This document shows positions 47,246 through 56,195 of a stretch of DNA of 64,000 bases, piece by piece; position 1 is the first letter of the stretch; each line of letters starts with the position of its first letter. Under the pieces are notes generated by a model. That model ran no database searches and had not been told where the DNA came from. It saw only the letters and a program-made list of their open reading frames with translations. The DNA comes from Microbacterium sp. LWH7-1.2 (GTDB lineage Bacteria > Actinomycetota > Actinomycetes > Actinomycetales > Microbacteriaceae), in contig NZ_CP151637.1 in the NCBI RefSeq assembly GCF_038397755.1, forward strand, positions 3,224,001-3,288,000, read 5' to 3'. The translations under genes and the position numbers were made by a program.

Positions 47246-48004
47246 ATGGCGGAGGGCGAGGGTGTGCTCGAGCGCACGCTGCGCGTGCTCGGGTGCTTCA
47301 CCGACGACGAGCCGGCGGTCACCGCGACGAAGCTCGCGGCCCGCACGGGACTCGCGTCATCGACACTGCACCGCCTGCTCGCGACGCTCGTCGCGGAGGG
47401 CCTGCTCACCCGCGGACCCGGCCACACGTACGCGATCGGGCCGCGGCTGTGGGAGCTCGGCGAGCTCTCGCCGCTGTCGCTGCGCCTGCGCGAGACGGCG
47501 CTGCCGCACATGGTGCGGCTGTACGAGGCGACCGGCGAGAACGTGCACCTCGCGGTGCTCGACGGTGCGACCCCCGAGACCTCGACCGCCCTCTACGTCG
47601 GTCGCCTCACCGGCCGCCAGTCCATCCCGACCTTGAGCCGCATGGGCGGTCGCGGCCCCCTGCACACGACCGGCGTGGGCAAGGCGCTGCTCGCGACGCG
47701 CGACGAGGGGTGGCTGCGGCAGTACTTCCAGGCGCCGCTCGAGCGCGAGACCGTGAACTCGATCGCGACCGAGCCCGAGCTCCGCGCCGACATCGCGCGC
47801 ACCCGGGCGCTCGGCTATGCGACGACGCGTGAGGAGATGACCCTCGGCAACGTCTCGGTCGCTGCGGCACTGCCGCGCGTCGAGGGCCTGCCGCCGGTGG
47901 CGCTCGGACTCGTCGTGCACCTCGGGCGCGCCGACGAGCGGCGGCTCGGCCCGCTGGTGGTGCAGACCGCGAAGGACCTCCACCACGACCTCCGCGGTGC
48001 GTGA
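47246..48004 (+). CDS. IclR-family regulator upstream of pcaHG
   Basis: A 252-aa IclR protein: winged helix with LAARTGLASSTLHRLLATLVAEGLL and an effector domain with GRGPLHTTGVGKALLA and EEMTLGNVSVAAALP. GGGGAGG stands before ATG 47246. It immediately precedes the pcaHGBDC operon, and a 23-bp palindrome lies in the gap; a protocatechuate- or beta-ketoadipate-responsive role is inferred. Confidence 0.88.
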   Translation: MAEGEGVLERTLRVLGCFTDDEPAVTATKLAARTGLASSTLHRLLATLVAEGLLTRGPGHTYAIGPRLWELGELSPLSLRLRETALPHMVRLYEATGENVHLAVLDGATPETSTALYVGRLTGRQSIPTLSRMGGRGPLHTTGVGKALLATRDEGWLRQYFQAPLERETVNSIATEPELRADIARTRALGYATTREEMTLGNVSVAAALPRVEGLPPVALGLVVHLGRADERRLGPLVVQTAKDLHHDLRGA

Positions 48005-48019
48005 CCCCGGCCTCCCGAC

Positions 48020-48128
48020 GGTTTGGGGCGCATACTGTGCGTTAGGGCGCACGTCGCGCGCCCCGAACGCACGCTCCGCGCCCCGAACGCACGCTCCGCG
48101 CCCCGAACGCACGCTCTGCGCCCCAAAC
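48020..48128. repeat. 20-bp-period mirror repeat, copy 3
   Basis: Two forward units (GTTTGGGGCG near 48021, GTTAGGGCGC near 48041) and four inverted units (GCGCCCCGAACGCACGCTC repeated), all in 20-bp register. It lies just after the IclR stop and before the pca operator, so it probably isolates the two transcripts. Confidence 0.75.
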
Positions 48129-48167
48129 CCGGGGATGGACACTGATGCTGCGGCCTCACGCCTCCCC

Positions 48168-48190
48168 GGATTCCCGCTGAGTGGGAATCC
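48168..48190. promoter_or_regulatory. Perfect palindromic operator of the pcaHGBDC operon
   Basis: GGATTCCC-N7-GGGAATCC has exact 8-nt arms and lies 63 bp before pcaH. The half-site is shared with the pobA dyad at 46381. The neighbouring IclR proteins are the natural candidates. Confidence 0.7.
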
Positions 48191-48253
48191 ACGGCGCCGT
48201 GGCCGCTCCGGAGTGCGACCCTGGGACGACCCGAGTCGTCGAAGGAGACCTCT

Positions 48254-49123
48254 ATGACCGCGACCCAGCCCGATTCCCGGGGCGAGGAGGCGTTCTCGTC
48301 GTCGGTGGTGCTCGAGCAGACCGTGGCGGCGCCCGAGTCGCTGCTGGCATCGCCCGACCAGCTGACGCAGAACGAGATCACCCAGGAGATCGTCGACTAC
48401 CACGCCGCCACCGCGCGGCGCGAGGCCGCCGGCGAGAAGCTCAACATCAGCCTCCACGACTTCCCGCCGTACCGGTCGAGCCTGCTGCGCCACCCGACCA
48501 AGAACCCCAAGCTGGTCGATCCCGAGACGATCGAGCTGTGGTCGCCGGCGTTCGGGCAGCGTGATGTCGCCGCGATCGAGTCCGACCTGACGCTGCAGCA
48601 CATCGGCGAGCCCCAGGGCGAGCGCATGACGGTCGAGGGCCGCCTCCTCGACTCGTGGGGGCGACCGCTGGCGAACCAGCTCGTCGAGATCTGGCAGGCG
48701 AATGCCGCAGGCCGCTACATCCACCAGCGGGATCAGCATCCCGCCCCCCTCGACCCGAACTTCACCGGCGCCGGACGCACCGTCACCGACGACAACGGGT
48801 ACTACAAGTTCACGACGATCAAGCCGGGCGCCTACCCGTGGAAGAACCACGTGAACGCGTGGCGCCCCGCCCACATCCACTTCTCGATCTTCGGCTCGGG
48901 CTTCACTCAGCGCCTCGTGACGCAGATGTACTTCCCGGGCGACCCGCTGTTCCCGCTCGACCCGATCTACAACACCATCTGGCGCCAGAAAGACCGCGAC
49001 CGCCTGATCGGCCTGTACGACCACGACCTGTCGGTGCCGGAGTTCTCGATGGGCTACCGCTTCGACATCGTCGTGGACGGCCCCGATGCGACCTGGTTCG
49101 AGCCCGAAGAAGGAGAGCACTGA
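48254..49123 (+). CDS. pcaH: Protocatechuate 3,4-dioxygenase beta subunit
   Basis: Intradiol Fe(III) dioxygenase subunit of 289 aa, cleaving protocatechuate to 3-carboxy-cis,cis-muconate. Iron ligands are all visible: Y155 (GRYIHQ), Y194 (GAYPWKNH), H207 and H209 (PAHIHFS). The N-terminus is about 45 residues longer than in Pseudomonas PcaH, as in actinobacterial forms. First gene of pcaHGBDC; its stop overlaps the pcaG start (TGATG). Confidence 0.97.
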   Translation: MTATQPDSRGEEAFSSSVVLEQTVAAPESLLASPDQLTQNEITQEIVDYHAATARREAAGEKLNISLHDFPPYRSSLLRHPTKNPKLVDPETIELWSPAFGQRDVAAIESDLTLQHIGEPQGERMTVEGRLLDSWGRPLANQLVEIWQANAAGRYIHQRDQHPAPLDPNFTGAGRTVTDDNGYYKFTTIKPGAYPWKNHVNAWRPAHIHFSIFGSGFTQRLVTQMYFPGDPLFPLDPIYNTIWRQKDRDRLIGLYDHDLSVPEFSMGYRFDIVVDGPDATWFEPEEGEH

Positions 49124-49707
49124 TGGCCGGCGCAACCCGCACCAAGCGCGATCTGGGTCCTGCGACCCACGAGCCCACCGGTGGGCAGACCGTCGGCCCG
49201 TTCTTCGCCTTCGGCCTGGACTTCGACAAGAAGCACCAGGTCGTCTTCCCGCACAGCCCGGGGTCGGTCGTGCTCGGCGGCACCGTGTTCGACGGCGCCG
49301 GCAACCCGATTCCCGACTCGGTGATCGAGATCTGGAGCGCCGACGAGAACGGCGAGGTCCCTCGCGCGCACGGTGCGTTCCGCCGCGACGACCACTCGTT
49401 CACGGGCTTCGGCCGTGCGGCGACCACCGACGTCGGTCGCTACGAGTTCTGGACCCGCAACCCCGGTCCGGTCGACGGGGGCGCACCGTTCTACTCGGTG
49501 ATCGTCTTCGCTCGCGGTCTTCCCGACAAGCTCGTGACGCGCATCTACCTGCCCGAGCACGAGGACCTCCTCGCCGCCGACGCACTCCTGTCCTCGCTCG
49601 ACGAGGACGAGCGCGCTACGCTCATCGCGACGCGCCTGCCGGACGGCAACCTGCACCACGACATCCACCTGCAGGGCGAGAAGGAGACCGTGTTCCTTGC
49701 CTTCTGA
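49123..49707 (+). CDS. pcaG: Protocatechuate 3,4-dioxygenase alpha subunit
   Basis: A 194-aa structural homologue of PcaH that lacks the iron ligands and contributes to the substrate pocket (GQTVGPFFAFGL at the start; DSVIEIWSADENGEVPRAH; GRAATTDVGRYEFWTRNPG). It forms the alpha-beta protomer with PcaH. It overlaps pcaH by one base and pcaB by 11 bases. Confidence 0.96.
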   Translation: MAGATRTKRDLGPATHEPTGGQTVGPFFAFGLDFDKKHQVVFPHSPGSVVLGGTVFDGAGNPIPDSVIEIWSADENGEVPRAHGAFRRDDHSFTGFGRAATTDVGRYEFWTRNPGPVDGGAPFYSVIVFARGLPDKLVTRIYLPEHEDLLAADALLSSLDEDERATLIATRLPDGNLHHDIHLQGEKETVFLAF

Positions 49708-51100
49708 CCGTGACCGGCCCGCACTCGATGCGGGCCTGCTCTCGCCGGTGACCGTCGGTCACGACGAGACGGTGACGGATGCCGCGTACCTCGACGCCCT
49801 TGTGACCGCGGAGGTCGCGCTGGCGCGGGCCTTCCGCGAGACCGGTCTCGCGCCCGACGAGGCGGTCGACGAGATCGAGACGGAGTTCGGCTGGCAGGGC
49901 GCGCTGCGTGGATGCCGCGACCACGGGGTCGACGCCGCGACGCTGGCCGCCGCTGCGGTGGCGGGCGGCAACCCGGTGATCCCGCTCGTGGGGCGCCTCA
50001 AGGAGCGGGTCGGAATCGACGCGCGCGTGTGGGTGCACCGCGGTGCGACGAGCCAGGACATCGTCGACACCGCCGCGATGGTGGTCGCACGCGCGGCCAC
50101 GAGCCGCGTCGTCGCGGCTCTCGTGCACACCGGGGTCTCGCTGCGCTCCCTGGCCCGTTCGCGTCGCGACGAGGTCACTGCGGCGCGCACGCTGACCCAG
50201 CACGCGGTGCCGACGACCGTCGGACTGCGGGCTGCCGGGTGGCTGCGGGGTGTCGAACGTGCCAAGGAGCGCGTCGAAGACGTGCAGCACCGGCTGCCGG
50301 CCCAGCTCGGCGGTGCCGCCGGAACACTCGCGTCGTTCGCCGAGATCGGCGGAGCCGATGCCGCGGCCGCCCTTCCCGCCGCCTTCGCCCACGAACTCGG
50401 GCTCGCCGCGCCCGATGCCCCGTGGCACACCAGCCGCTGGCCGATCACCGAACTGGGCGACGCGCTCGTGCAGGCGATCGACGCCGTCGGCAAGATCGCC
50501 ACCGACGTCGCAACCCTCAGCCGCACCGAGATCGGCGAGCTCGCCGAGGGCGCCGGCGGCGGGTCGTCGGCGATGCCGCAGAAGCGCAACCCCGCAGCAT
50601 CCGTCCTCATCCGCTCGGCTGCGCTGCGCGCGCCCCAGCTCGGCGCCACGCTGCATCTCGCATCGGCCCTCGCCGCCGACGAGCGCCCTGACGGCGCGTG
50701 GCACGCGGAATGGCCGACGCTGCGCGAACTGCTGCGGCTCGCGCTCGGCGCGACAGCCCACGCCGCGACGCTCGTCGCCGACCTGCACGTCGACACGGAT
50801 GCGGTCGCCCGCAACCTCGCGGCCACCGGAGGGCTCATCGTCTCGGAGCGCCTCTCGATCGTGCTCGGGCCGGTGCGGGCAGCGGCAGGCGTGGCGGACC
50901 TCGTGACCGCAGCCGCCGCGGGCGGCGATCTGGCCGCACTTCTCGCCGCGTCGCCCGACGTCGCCGCCGCCGCCGCGGAGCGCGGGGTGACCCCCGAGGC
51001 ACTCGTCGCCGACCTGCTCGACCCCGCCCGCTACACCGGACTCTCCGGCCGTCTCGTCGACGAGGCTGCCGCACCCACCGCAGAGGAGGACGACGCGTGA
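49697..51100 (+). CDS. pcaB: 3-Carboxy-cis,cis-muconate cycloisomerase
   Basis: Fumarase/aspartase-superfamily enzyme of 467 aa converting 3-carboxymuconate to gamma-carboxymuconolactone. The superfamily signature is GGGSSAMPQKRNP, plus VHRGATSQDIVDTA. The start is a rare TTG at 49697, inside the end of pcaG, supported by AAGGAG 10 nt upstream; no ATG or GTG is suitably placed. The last ~40 residues are an Ala-rich tail. A GTGA overlap couples it to pcaD. Confidence 0.93.
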   Translation: MPSDRDRPALDAGLLSPVTVGHDETVTDAAYLDALVTAEVALARAFRETGLAPDEAVDEIETEFGWQGALRGCRDHGVDAATLAAAAVAGGNPVIPLVGRLKERVGIDARVWVHRGATSQDIVDTAAMVVARAATSRVVAALVHTGVSLRSLARSRRDEVTAARTLTQHAVPTTVGLRAAGWLRGVERAKERVEDVQHRLPAQLGGAAGTLASFAEIGGADAAAALPAAFAHELGLAAPDAPWHTSRWPITELGDALVQAIDAVGKIATDVATLSRTEIGELAEGAGGGSSAMPQKRNPAASVLIRSAALRAPQLGATLHLASALAADERPDGAWHAEWPTLRELLRLALGATAHAATLVADLHVDTDAVARNLAATGGLIVSERLSIVLGPVRAAAGVADLVTAAAAGGDLAALLAASPDVAAAAAERGVTPEALVADLLDPARYTGLSGRLVDEAAAPTAEEDDA

Positions 51101-51894
51101 CCGTCCCCGCCATCTCCCTCACCGGCCCCGCCGGCCCCTCGACGACCTCGGGGACGACGGGCGCGCCGCTGCTCGTGCTCGGCCCGTCGCTGGGCACCTC
51201 GACGCTCCTGTGGGACCGTGTGATCCCGGCGCTCGCCGAGCACTACCGCGTCGCCCTGTGGGACCTGCCCGGTCACGGCGCCGCGCCAGCGTCGACCGAG
51301 GGGTTCACGATCGCCGAGCTCGCCGACGCCGTCGCCGCTGCGATCGACGGACCGTTCCTCTACGCCGGGGTCTCACTCGGGGGCGCCGTCGGGCTCGAGC
51401 TGCTGCTGCGCCACGGCGACCGGATCGGCGCCGCGGCGATCCTGTGCTCGGGCGCGAGGATCGGCACGCCTGAGGGCTGGCACGAGCGGGCCGCGCAGGT
51501 GCGGGCGCAGAGCACGTCGAGCCTCATCATCGGGTCCGCGCAGCGCTGGTTCGCGCCGGGCTCGATCGAGCGCGATCCCGATCTCACCGGGCGGCTCCTG
51601 CACGTGCTGCAGAACACCGACGACGAGAGTTACGCCCGCTGCTGCGACGCGCTCGCCGCCTTCGACGTGCGCGACCGGCTGGGCGAGATCGCCACCCCGG
51701 TGCTCGCGGTGTGGGGCGATCACGACGCGGTCACACCCGAGGCATCCGCTCGCGAGATCGCCGCGGGTGTGCAGCGCGGCGAGGCGATCGGGATCCCGGA
51801 TGCCTCGCACCTGGCGCCCGCGGATTCCCCGGCGGCGACCGCCGCGCTGCTGCTCGACTTCTTCGGCACGGTCGCCGCGGAGCGTGCCGCGTGA
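51097..51894 (+). CDS. pcaD: 3-Oxoadipate enol-lactonase
   Basis: Alpha/beta hydrolase of 265 aa hydrolysing 3-oxoadipate enol-lactone to 3-oxoadipate. The nucleophile is the Ser of GVSLGG, the acid Asp lies in VWGDHDAVTP, and the His in DASHLAPADSP. GTG start overlaps pcaB by 4 nt and its stop overlaps pcaC by 4 nt. It is a separate protein here, whereas many actinobacteria (Rhodococcus, Streptomyces) carry a fused PcaL (PcaD-PcaC). Confidence 0.93.
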   Translation: MTVPAISLTGPAGPSTTSGTTGAPLLVLGPSLGTSTLLWDRVIPALAEHYRVALWDLPGHGAAPASTEGFTIAELADAVAAAIDGPFLYAGVSLGGAVGLELLLRHGDRIGAAAILCSGARIGTPEGWHERAAQVRAQSTSSLIIGSAQRWFAPGSIERDPDLTGRLLHVLQNTDDESYARCCDALAAFDVRDRLGEIATPVLAVWGDHDAVTPEASAREIAAGVQRGEAIGIPDASHLAPADSPAATAALLLDFFGTVAAERAA

Positions 51895-52292
51895 GCCGGC
51901 CAGAGGGTGAAGGCCTCACCGACGCCGAGCGCTACGACCAGGGCATGGTCGTGCGTCGCGAGGTGCTGTCGGATGCGCACGTCGACCGCGCGATCGCCGG
52001 CACGACCGAACTGACCGCCGACTTCCAGGACTTCATCACCCGCGTCGCGTGGGGCGACATCTGGTCGCGCCCGGGGCTCGACCGCCGGTCACGGTCGGTG
52101 GCAGTCCTCACGGCGCTCATCGCGCTCGGACACCACGAGGAGCTCGCGATGCACCTGCGCGCGGCCCTGCGCAACGGGCTCACGGTCGACGAGATCAAGG
52201 AAGTGATCCTGCAGGCCGGGCTGTACTGCGGAGTCCCGGCCGCCAACACCGCGTTCCGCATCGCGAAGGACGTGTTCGCCGAGGTCCAGTAG
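51891..52292 (+). CDS. pcaC: 4-Carboxymuconolactone decarboxylase
   Basis: Decarboxylase of 133 aa of the AhpD-like carboxymuconolactone decarboxylase family, giving 3-oxoadipate enol-lactone. The family core is GLDRRSRSVAVLTALIALGHHEELAMHLRAALRNG and QAGLYCGVPAANTAF. It follows pcaD with a 4-nt overlap, although the enzyme acts before PcaD. Last gene of pcaHGBDC. Confidence 0.95.
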   Translation: MSRPEGEGLTDAERYDQGMVVRREVLSDAHVDRAIAGTTELTADFQDFITRVAWGDIWSRPGLDRRSRSVAVLTALIALGHHEELAMHLRAALRNGLTVDEIKEVILQAGLYCGVPAANTAFRIAKDVFAEVQ

Positions 52293-52306
52293 CCGGCCCT
52301 GGCACT

Positions 52307-52398
52307 GGTTCGGGGCGCGCGGCATCGGTTCGGGGCGCGCGGCGTGGGTTCGGGGCGGGCGGCGTGCGCCCCGAACGCGCGTGATGCGCCCCGAAACC
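52307..52398. repeat. 20-bp-period mirror repeat, copy 4
   Basis: Three forward units start at 52307, 52327 and 52347 (GGTTCGGGGCGCGCGGCATC and variants), then two inverted CGCCCCGAA units about 20 bp apart. It sits 14 nt after the pcaC stop and before the pcaIJF promoter, suggesting a terminator or insulator role. Confidence 0.75.
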
Positions 52399-52486
52399 GA
52401 GAGGGCGACGGATGCTGCGGCCCCCCAGGCGCTCTCGCAGGCCGGGCGCCGGCGGGGCGGGGGTACCGGCGCCTCTGAGCCGGGAG

Positions 52487-52528
52487 TACAATAGATCGCA
52501 GAGCGTACATGTGTTCGCACAGCGAACA
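52487..52528 (+). promoter_or_regulatory. Promoter -10 and palindromic operator of pcaIJF
   Basis: TACAAT (52487-52492) is a good -10 box; no clear -35 is seen. Downstream, TGTTCGC-ACA-GCGAACA (52512-52528) is a perfect 17-bp dyad about 20 bp past the predicted start, well placed for repression. It differs from the pcaH and pobA operators, so a different IclR protein (perhaps the one at 55241) is implied. Confidence 0.6.
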
Positions 52529-52544
52529 GCAAGGAGGCGAGTAC

Positions 52545-53306
52545 ATGATCGACAAGACCGTGGGCTCGGTCGAGGAGGCTGTGGCCGGCATCCGCGACGG
52601 GGCGACCATCATGATCGGCGGCTTCGGGCGGGCCGGGCAGCCCGTCGAGCTCATCGACGCCCTCATCGCGCAAGGTGCGACCGATCTCACGATCATCAAC
52701 AACAACGCGGGCAACGGCGACGTGGGGCTCGCCGCACTCCTCGCGAAGAAGCGGGTGCGCAAGATCCTCTGCTCGTTCCCCCGCCAGCATGACTCCTGGG
52801 TGTTCGACGGCCTCTACCGCGCCGGCGAGATCGAGCTCGAGCTCGTGCCGCAGGGCAACCTGGCCGAGCGCATCCGCGCGGCGGGGGCGGGCATCGGCGC
52901 GTTCTTCTCACCCACGGGCGTCGGCACACAGCTGGCGGAGGGCAAGGAGATCCGCGAGATCGACGGCCGCGTCTACGCGCTGGAGTACCCGATCAAGGCG
53001 GACTACGCCCTGGTGAGCGCGTACCGCGCCGACCGGTGGGGCAACCTCGTCTACCGCCAGACCGCCCGCAACTTCGGCCCGATTATGGCAGCGGCCGCGA
53101 CCACGACGATCGTGCAGGTCGACGAGCTCGTCCCGCTCGGCGCGCTCGATCCGGAGGCCGTCGTGACCCCCGGCATCTTCGTCGACCGCGTCGTCGCGGT
53201 GGGGGAGCGCGCGTGGCTCGACCAGGGCGGGTTCACCGGCGGCGTGGACATCGAAGGGCGCCCGATCGCCGGCGCCGCAGCATCCGGGACGGAGGTCGAC
53301 CAGTGA
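52545..53306 (+). CDS. pcaI: 3-Oxoadipate CoA-transferase subunit A
   Basis: Alpha subunit (253 aa) of the succinyl-CoA:3-oxoadipate CoA-transferase. Typical class I features are VGSVEEAVAGIRDGATIMIGGFGRAGQP and FFSPTGVGTQLAEGKE. AAGGAGG precedes ATG 52545. It overlaps pcaJ by 4 nt. Its operon has its own promoter and palindrome, separate from pcaHGBDC. Confidence 0.95.
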   Translation: MIDKTVGSVEEAVAGIRDGATIMIGGFGRAGQPVELIDALIAQGATDLTIINNNAGNGDVGLAALLAKKRVRKILCSFPRQHDSWVFDGLYRAGEIELELVPQGNLAERIRAAGAGIGAFFSPTGVGTQLAEGKEIREIDGRVYALEYPIKADYALVSAYRADRWGNLVYRQTARNFGPIMAAAATTTIVQVDELVPLGALDPEAVVTPGIFVDRVVAVGERAWLDQGGFTGGVDIEGRPIAGAAASGTEVDQ

Positions 53307-53986
53307 CCGACACGACCATCGCCACCCGCATCACGCGTGAGCAGCTCGCCGCGCGCATCGCGGCGGACATCCCCGAGGGCTCGTACGTCAATCTCGGCAT
53401 CGGAGCGCCGACGCTGGTGGCCGACTACCTGCCCGAGGACCAGGAGATCATCCTGCACACCGAGAACGGCATGCTGGGCATGGGGCCGTCGCCCGCCGAG
53501 GGCGAGATCGATCCCGATCTCATCAACGCCGGCAAGCAGCCGGTCACCGCTCTCGCGGGCGCCGCGTACTTCCACCACGCCGACTCGTTCGGCATGATGC
53601 GCGGTGGACACCTCGATGTCTGCGTGCTCGGCGCGTTCCAGGTGTCGCAGGGCGGCGACCTCGCGAACTGGTCGACGGGCGCTCCCGGCGCCATCCCCGC
53701 GGTCGGCGGCGCGATGGACCTCGCCATCGGCGCGAAGAACGTCTACGTCATGACCGACCTCCTGACCAAGACCGGCGAGTCGAAGCTCGTCGAGGCGTGC
53801 ACCTACCCGCTCACCGGCGTCGGCTGCGTCACGCGGGTCTACACCGACCACGCTGTCTTCGACGTCACACCCGAGGGCTTCGCGGTGCGCGAGGCCTTCG
53901 GCGACAACACCGTCGAGCTCCTCGCCGAGCTGACGGGCCTGGAATTGACGGATGCTGCGGCCCGCGGCATCCGGGAAGGTGAGTGA
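53303..53986 (+). CDS. pcaJ: 3-Oxoadipate CoA-transferase subunit B
   Basis: Beta subunit (227 aa) carrying the catalytic Glu in HTENGMLGMGP. NLGIGAPTLVADYLP and GGHLDVCVLGAFQVSQGGDLANW are standard. GTG start overlaps pcaI (GTGA). With PcaI it makes 3-oxoadipyl-CoA from succinyl-CoA. Confidence 0.95.
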   Translation: MTDTTIATRITREQLAARIAADIPEGSYVNLGIGAPTLVADYLPEDQEIILHTENGMLGMGPSPAEGEIDPDLINAGKQPVTALAGAAYFHHADSFGMMRGGHLDVCVLGAFQVSQGGDLANWSTGAPGAIPAVGGAMDLAIGAKNVYVMTDLLTKTGESKLVEACTYPLTGVGCVTRVYTDHAVFDVTPEGFAVREAFGDNTVELLAELTGLELTDAAARGIREGE

Positions 53987-53987
53987 C

Positions 53988-55160
53988 ATGACCACCTACG
54001 TGTACGACGCCGTCCGCACGCCCTTCGGCCGCGCCGGCGGGGCGCTCGCGGGCGTCCGCCCCGACGACCTGGCGGCCGTGGTGATGAAGGCGACGATCGA
54101 GCGGACCGGCCTCGAACCCGGCCGCGTCGACGACGTGATCTTCGGCGACGCGAACCAGGCAGGCGAAGACAATCGCAATGTCGCGCGCATGGGCGCTCTG
54201 CTCGCCGGCTTCCCGACGTCGGTGACCGGCGTCACGGTCAACCGGCTGTGCGCCTCGTCCGTCGAGGCGGTCATCCAGGGCTCGCGCGCGATCGACGCGG
54301 GCGACGTCGATGTCGTTCTGGCGGGCGGCGTCGAGTCGATGAGCCGCGCGCCCTTCGTCGTCGAGAAGTCGCCGCGGCCGTGGCCGAGCGTCGGCAACCA
54401 GACGCTGTGGAACACGTCGATCGGGTGGCGGATGACCAACCCGAAGCTGCCGAAGCACTGGACGATCTCGAACGGCGAGTCCGCCGAGCTCATCGCCCGT
54501 GAGTGGGGCATCTCACGCGACGCGCAGGACGAGTTCGCAGTGCGCTCGCACCGGCTCGCCGCCCAGGCGTGGGCGGAGGGCGTGTACGACGCCGAGACGG
54601 TGCAGGTGCCGGGCGCCGAGCTCTCCCGCGACGAGGGCATCCGCGACGACACGTCGGTGGAGAAGCTGGCGGGGCTCAAGGCGCTGTTCGCCGCCGACGG
54701 CGAGGGCAGCGTCACGGCGGGGAACTCGTCGCCCATCAACGACGGCGCCTCGGCGGTGCTGCTCGGTCGCGAGGGCGTGCTGCCGACCGAGCCGCTCGCC
54801 CGCATCACCGGTCGAGCCGCGCACGGCGTCGACCCCGACCAGTTCCCGATCGCGCCGATCGACGCCGCGAACAAGGCGCTCGCGCGCGCCGGGCGCAGCT
54901 GGGCCGACGTGGACTTCGTGGAGCTCAACGAGGCCTTCGCATCCCAGTCGCTGGCCTGCCTGGCGGGCTGGCCCGACCTCGACCCCGAGAAGCTCAACAT
55001 CCACGGCGGGGCACTCGCGATCGGCCACCCGCTCGGGGCGTCGGGCGGCCGCATCATCGGCCACGCCGCGCACGAGCTCGCCCGCCGGGGCGGCGGCGTC
55101 GCGGTCGCGGCCATCTGCATCGGCGTGGGCCAGGGCCTCGCCGTCGTGCTCGAGCGCTGA
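53988..55160 (+). CDS. pcaF: 3-Oxoadipyl-CoA thiolase
   Basis: Thiolase of 390 aa cleaving 3-oxoadipyl-CoA to succinyl-CoA and acetyl-CoA. The acyl-enzyme Cys is C88 (NRLCASS), the His lies in GGALAIGHPLGASG and the second Cys in ICIGVGQG. It starts one base after pcaJ ends and completes the beta-ketoadipate pathway. Confidence 0.95.
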   Translation: MTTYVYDAVRTPFGRAGGALAGVRPDDLAAVVMKATIERTGLEPGRVDDVIFGDANQAGEDNRNVARMGALLAGFPTSVTGVTVNRLCASSVEAVIQGSRAIDAGDVDVVLAGGVESMSRAPFVVEKSPRPWPSVGNQTLWNTSIGWRMTNPKLPKHWTISNGESAELIAREWGISRDAQDEFAVRSHRLAAQAWAEGVYDAETVQVPGAELSRDEGIRDDTSVEKLAGLKALFAADGEGSVTAGNSSPINDGASAVLLGREGVLPTEPLARITGRAAHGVDPDQFPIAPIDAANKALARAGRSWADVDFVELNEAFASQSLACLAGWPDLDPEKLNIHGGALAIGHPLGASGGRIIGHAAHELARRGGGVAVAAICIGVGQGLAVVLER

Positions 55161-55240
55161 ACCGGGGCCCCTGCGTGGCACTGCAGCAATTGCGCGACAC
55201 GCCGGCGGACGGTCGGCGGCGGGGCGGATAGGGTGAGCCG

Positions 55241-56080
55241 GTGACCGACGACGCGGGCCGCATCAATGACAGCGCCGCAGACCCAGGCAAAGACAGCGCC
55301 GCAGCCCCGGGCAAAGACACCATCCAGTCCCTGGTGCGCGGGCTTGCGGTGATCCGGGCATTCGACGCAGAGCACCCCGACCTGACCCTCAGCGAGGTCG
55401 CCCGCCGCGCCGCCATCCCGCGTGCCGCCGCGGGTCGCTTCCTGCGCACCCTCGAGGACCTGGGCTACGTCCGCGGGTCGGCGGGGTCGGGCGTCGGCCG
55501 GACGTTCGCGCTGACCCCGCGCGTGCTCGAACTGGGCTTCAGCTACCTGTCGGCGCTGTCGATCCCCGAGATCGTGCAGCCCCACCTCGAGCGGCTGTCG
55601 CGCGAGGTCGACGAGAGCGTCTCGGCCGCGGTGCTCGACGACGGCGACATCGTCTACATCGCGCGCGTTCCGACCCGGCGCATCATGAGCGTGCGGATCA
55701 CGATCGGCACCCGCTTCCCAGCCTTCGCCACGTCGATGGGCCGCGTGCTGCTGGCGGGCCTGCCGGCTGCCGCGCTCGACGAACTGCTCGCAGCATCCGT
55801 CCTCCCGTCCCTCACCGAGCGCACTGTGACAGACGCGGCGCAGCTGCGTGCGGAACTCGACCGCGTGCGCGCAGAGGGCTGGTCCCTCGTCGACGGCGAA
55901 CTGGAGCCGGGCCTGCGGTCGGTGGCCGTGCCGCTGCGCGATCGCCGGGGCGACGTCGTCGCCGCGGTCAACGTCTCGACCAGCGCCACGCGCGACACTG
56001 TCGAGCACGTGCTCGAGCGCCACCTGCCCGCGCTGCAGCAGACGGCCGCCGCGATCGACGCCGAGCTGCGGCTGGTCTGA
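55241..56080 (+). CDS. pcaR: IclR-family regulator of pca genes (PcaR-like)
   Basis: A 279-aa IclR protein of the PcaR/PcaU/PobR branch: winged helix (LSEVARRAAIPRAAAGRFLRTLEDLGYV, about 50-80) and effector domain (RIMSVRITIGTRFPAFATSMGRVLLAG). The N-terminus holds an eight-residue tandem repeat (DSAADPGK/DSAAAPGK) from a 24-bp duplication, outside the conserved part. GTG 55241 is leaderless (TAGGGT 6 nt upstream). Directly downstream of pcaF, the usual place for pcaR; it probably uses the TGTTCGC dyad before pcaI. Confidence 0.87.
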   Translation: MTDDAGRINDSAADPGKDSAAAPGKDTIQSLVRGLAVIRAFDAEHPDLTLSEVARRAAIPRAAAGRFLRTLEDLGYVRGSAGSGVGRTFALTPRVLELGFSYLSALSIPEIVQPHLERLSREVDESVSAAVLDDGDIVYIARVPTRRIMSVRITIGTRFPAFATSMGRVLLAGLPAAALDELLAASVLPSLTERTVTDAAQLRAELDRVRAEGWSLVDGELEPGLRSVAVPLRDRRGDVVAAVNVSTSATRDTVEHVLERHLPALQQTAAAIDAELRLV

Positions 56081-56095
56081 CCCCCGGCCCTCGAA

Positions 56096-56159
56096 GATTC
56101 AGGAGAAACCGCGTCGCCGCGAGCCTGCGCGGCTCGATGTGCGGCGTTCGTCCTGAATC
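56096..56159. terminator. Large stem-loop between convergent pcaR and purU 2
   Basis: GATTCAGGA (56096-56104) and TCCTGAATC (56151-56159) pair around a GC-rich interior that can pair further (CCGC with GCGG). It lies between convergent genes and is suited to bidirectional termination. Confidence 0.55.
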
Positions 56160-56195
56160 CTTGACGTGCGACCGCGGGGCCTACGGCTGCGCGCG

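Noticed and set aside
48020..48128. Periodic array considered as a CRISPR
   Set aside because: The 20-bp period has no unique spacers between repeats, units invert midway, and no cas gene is near.
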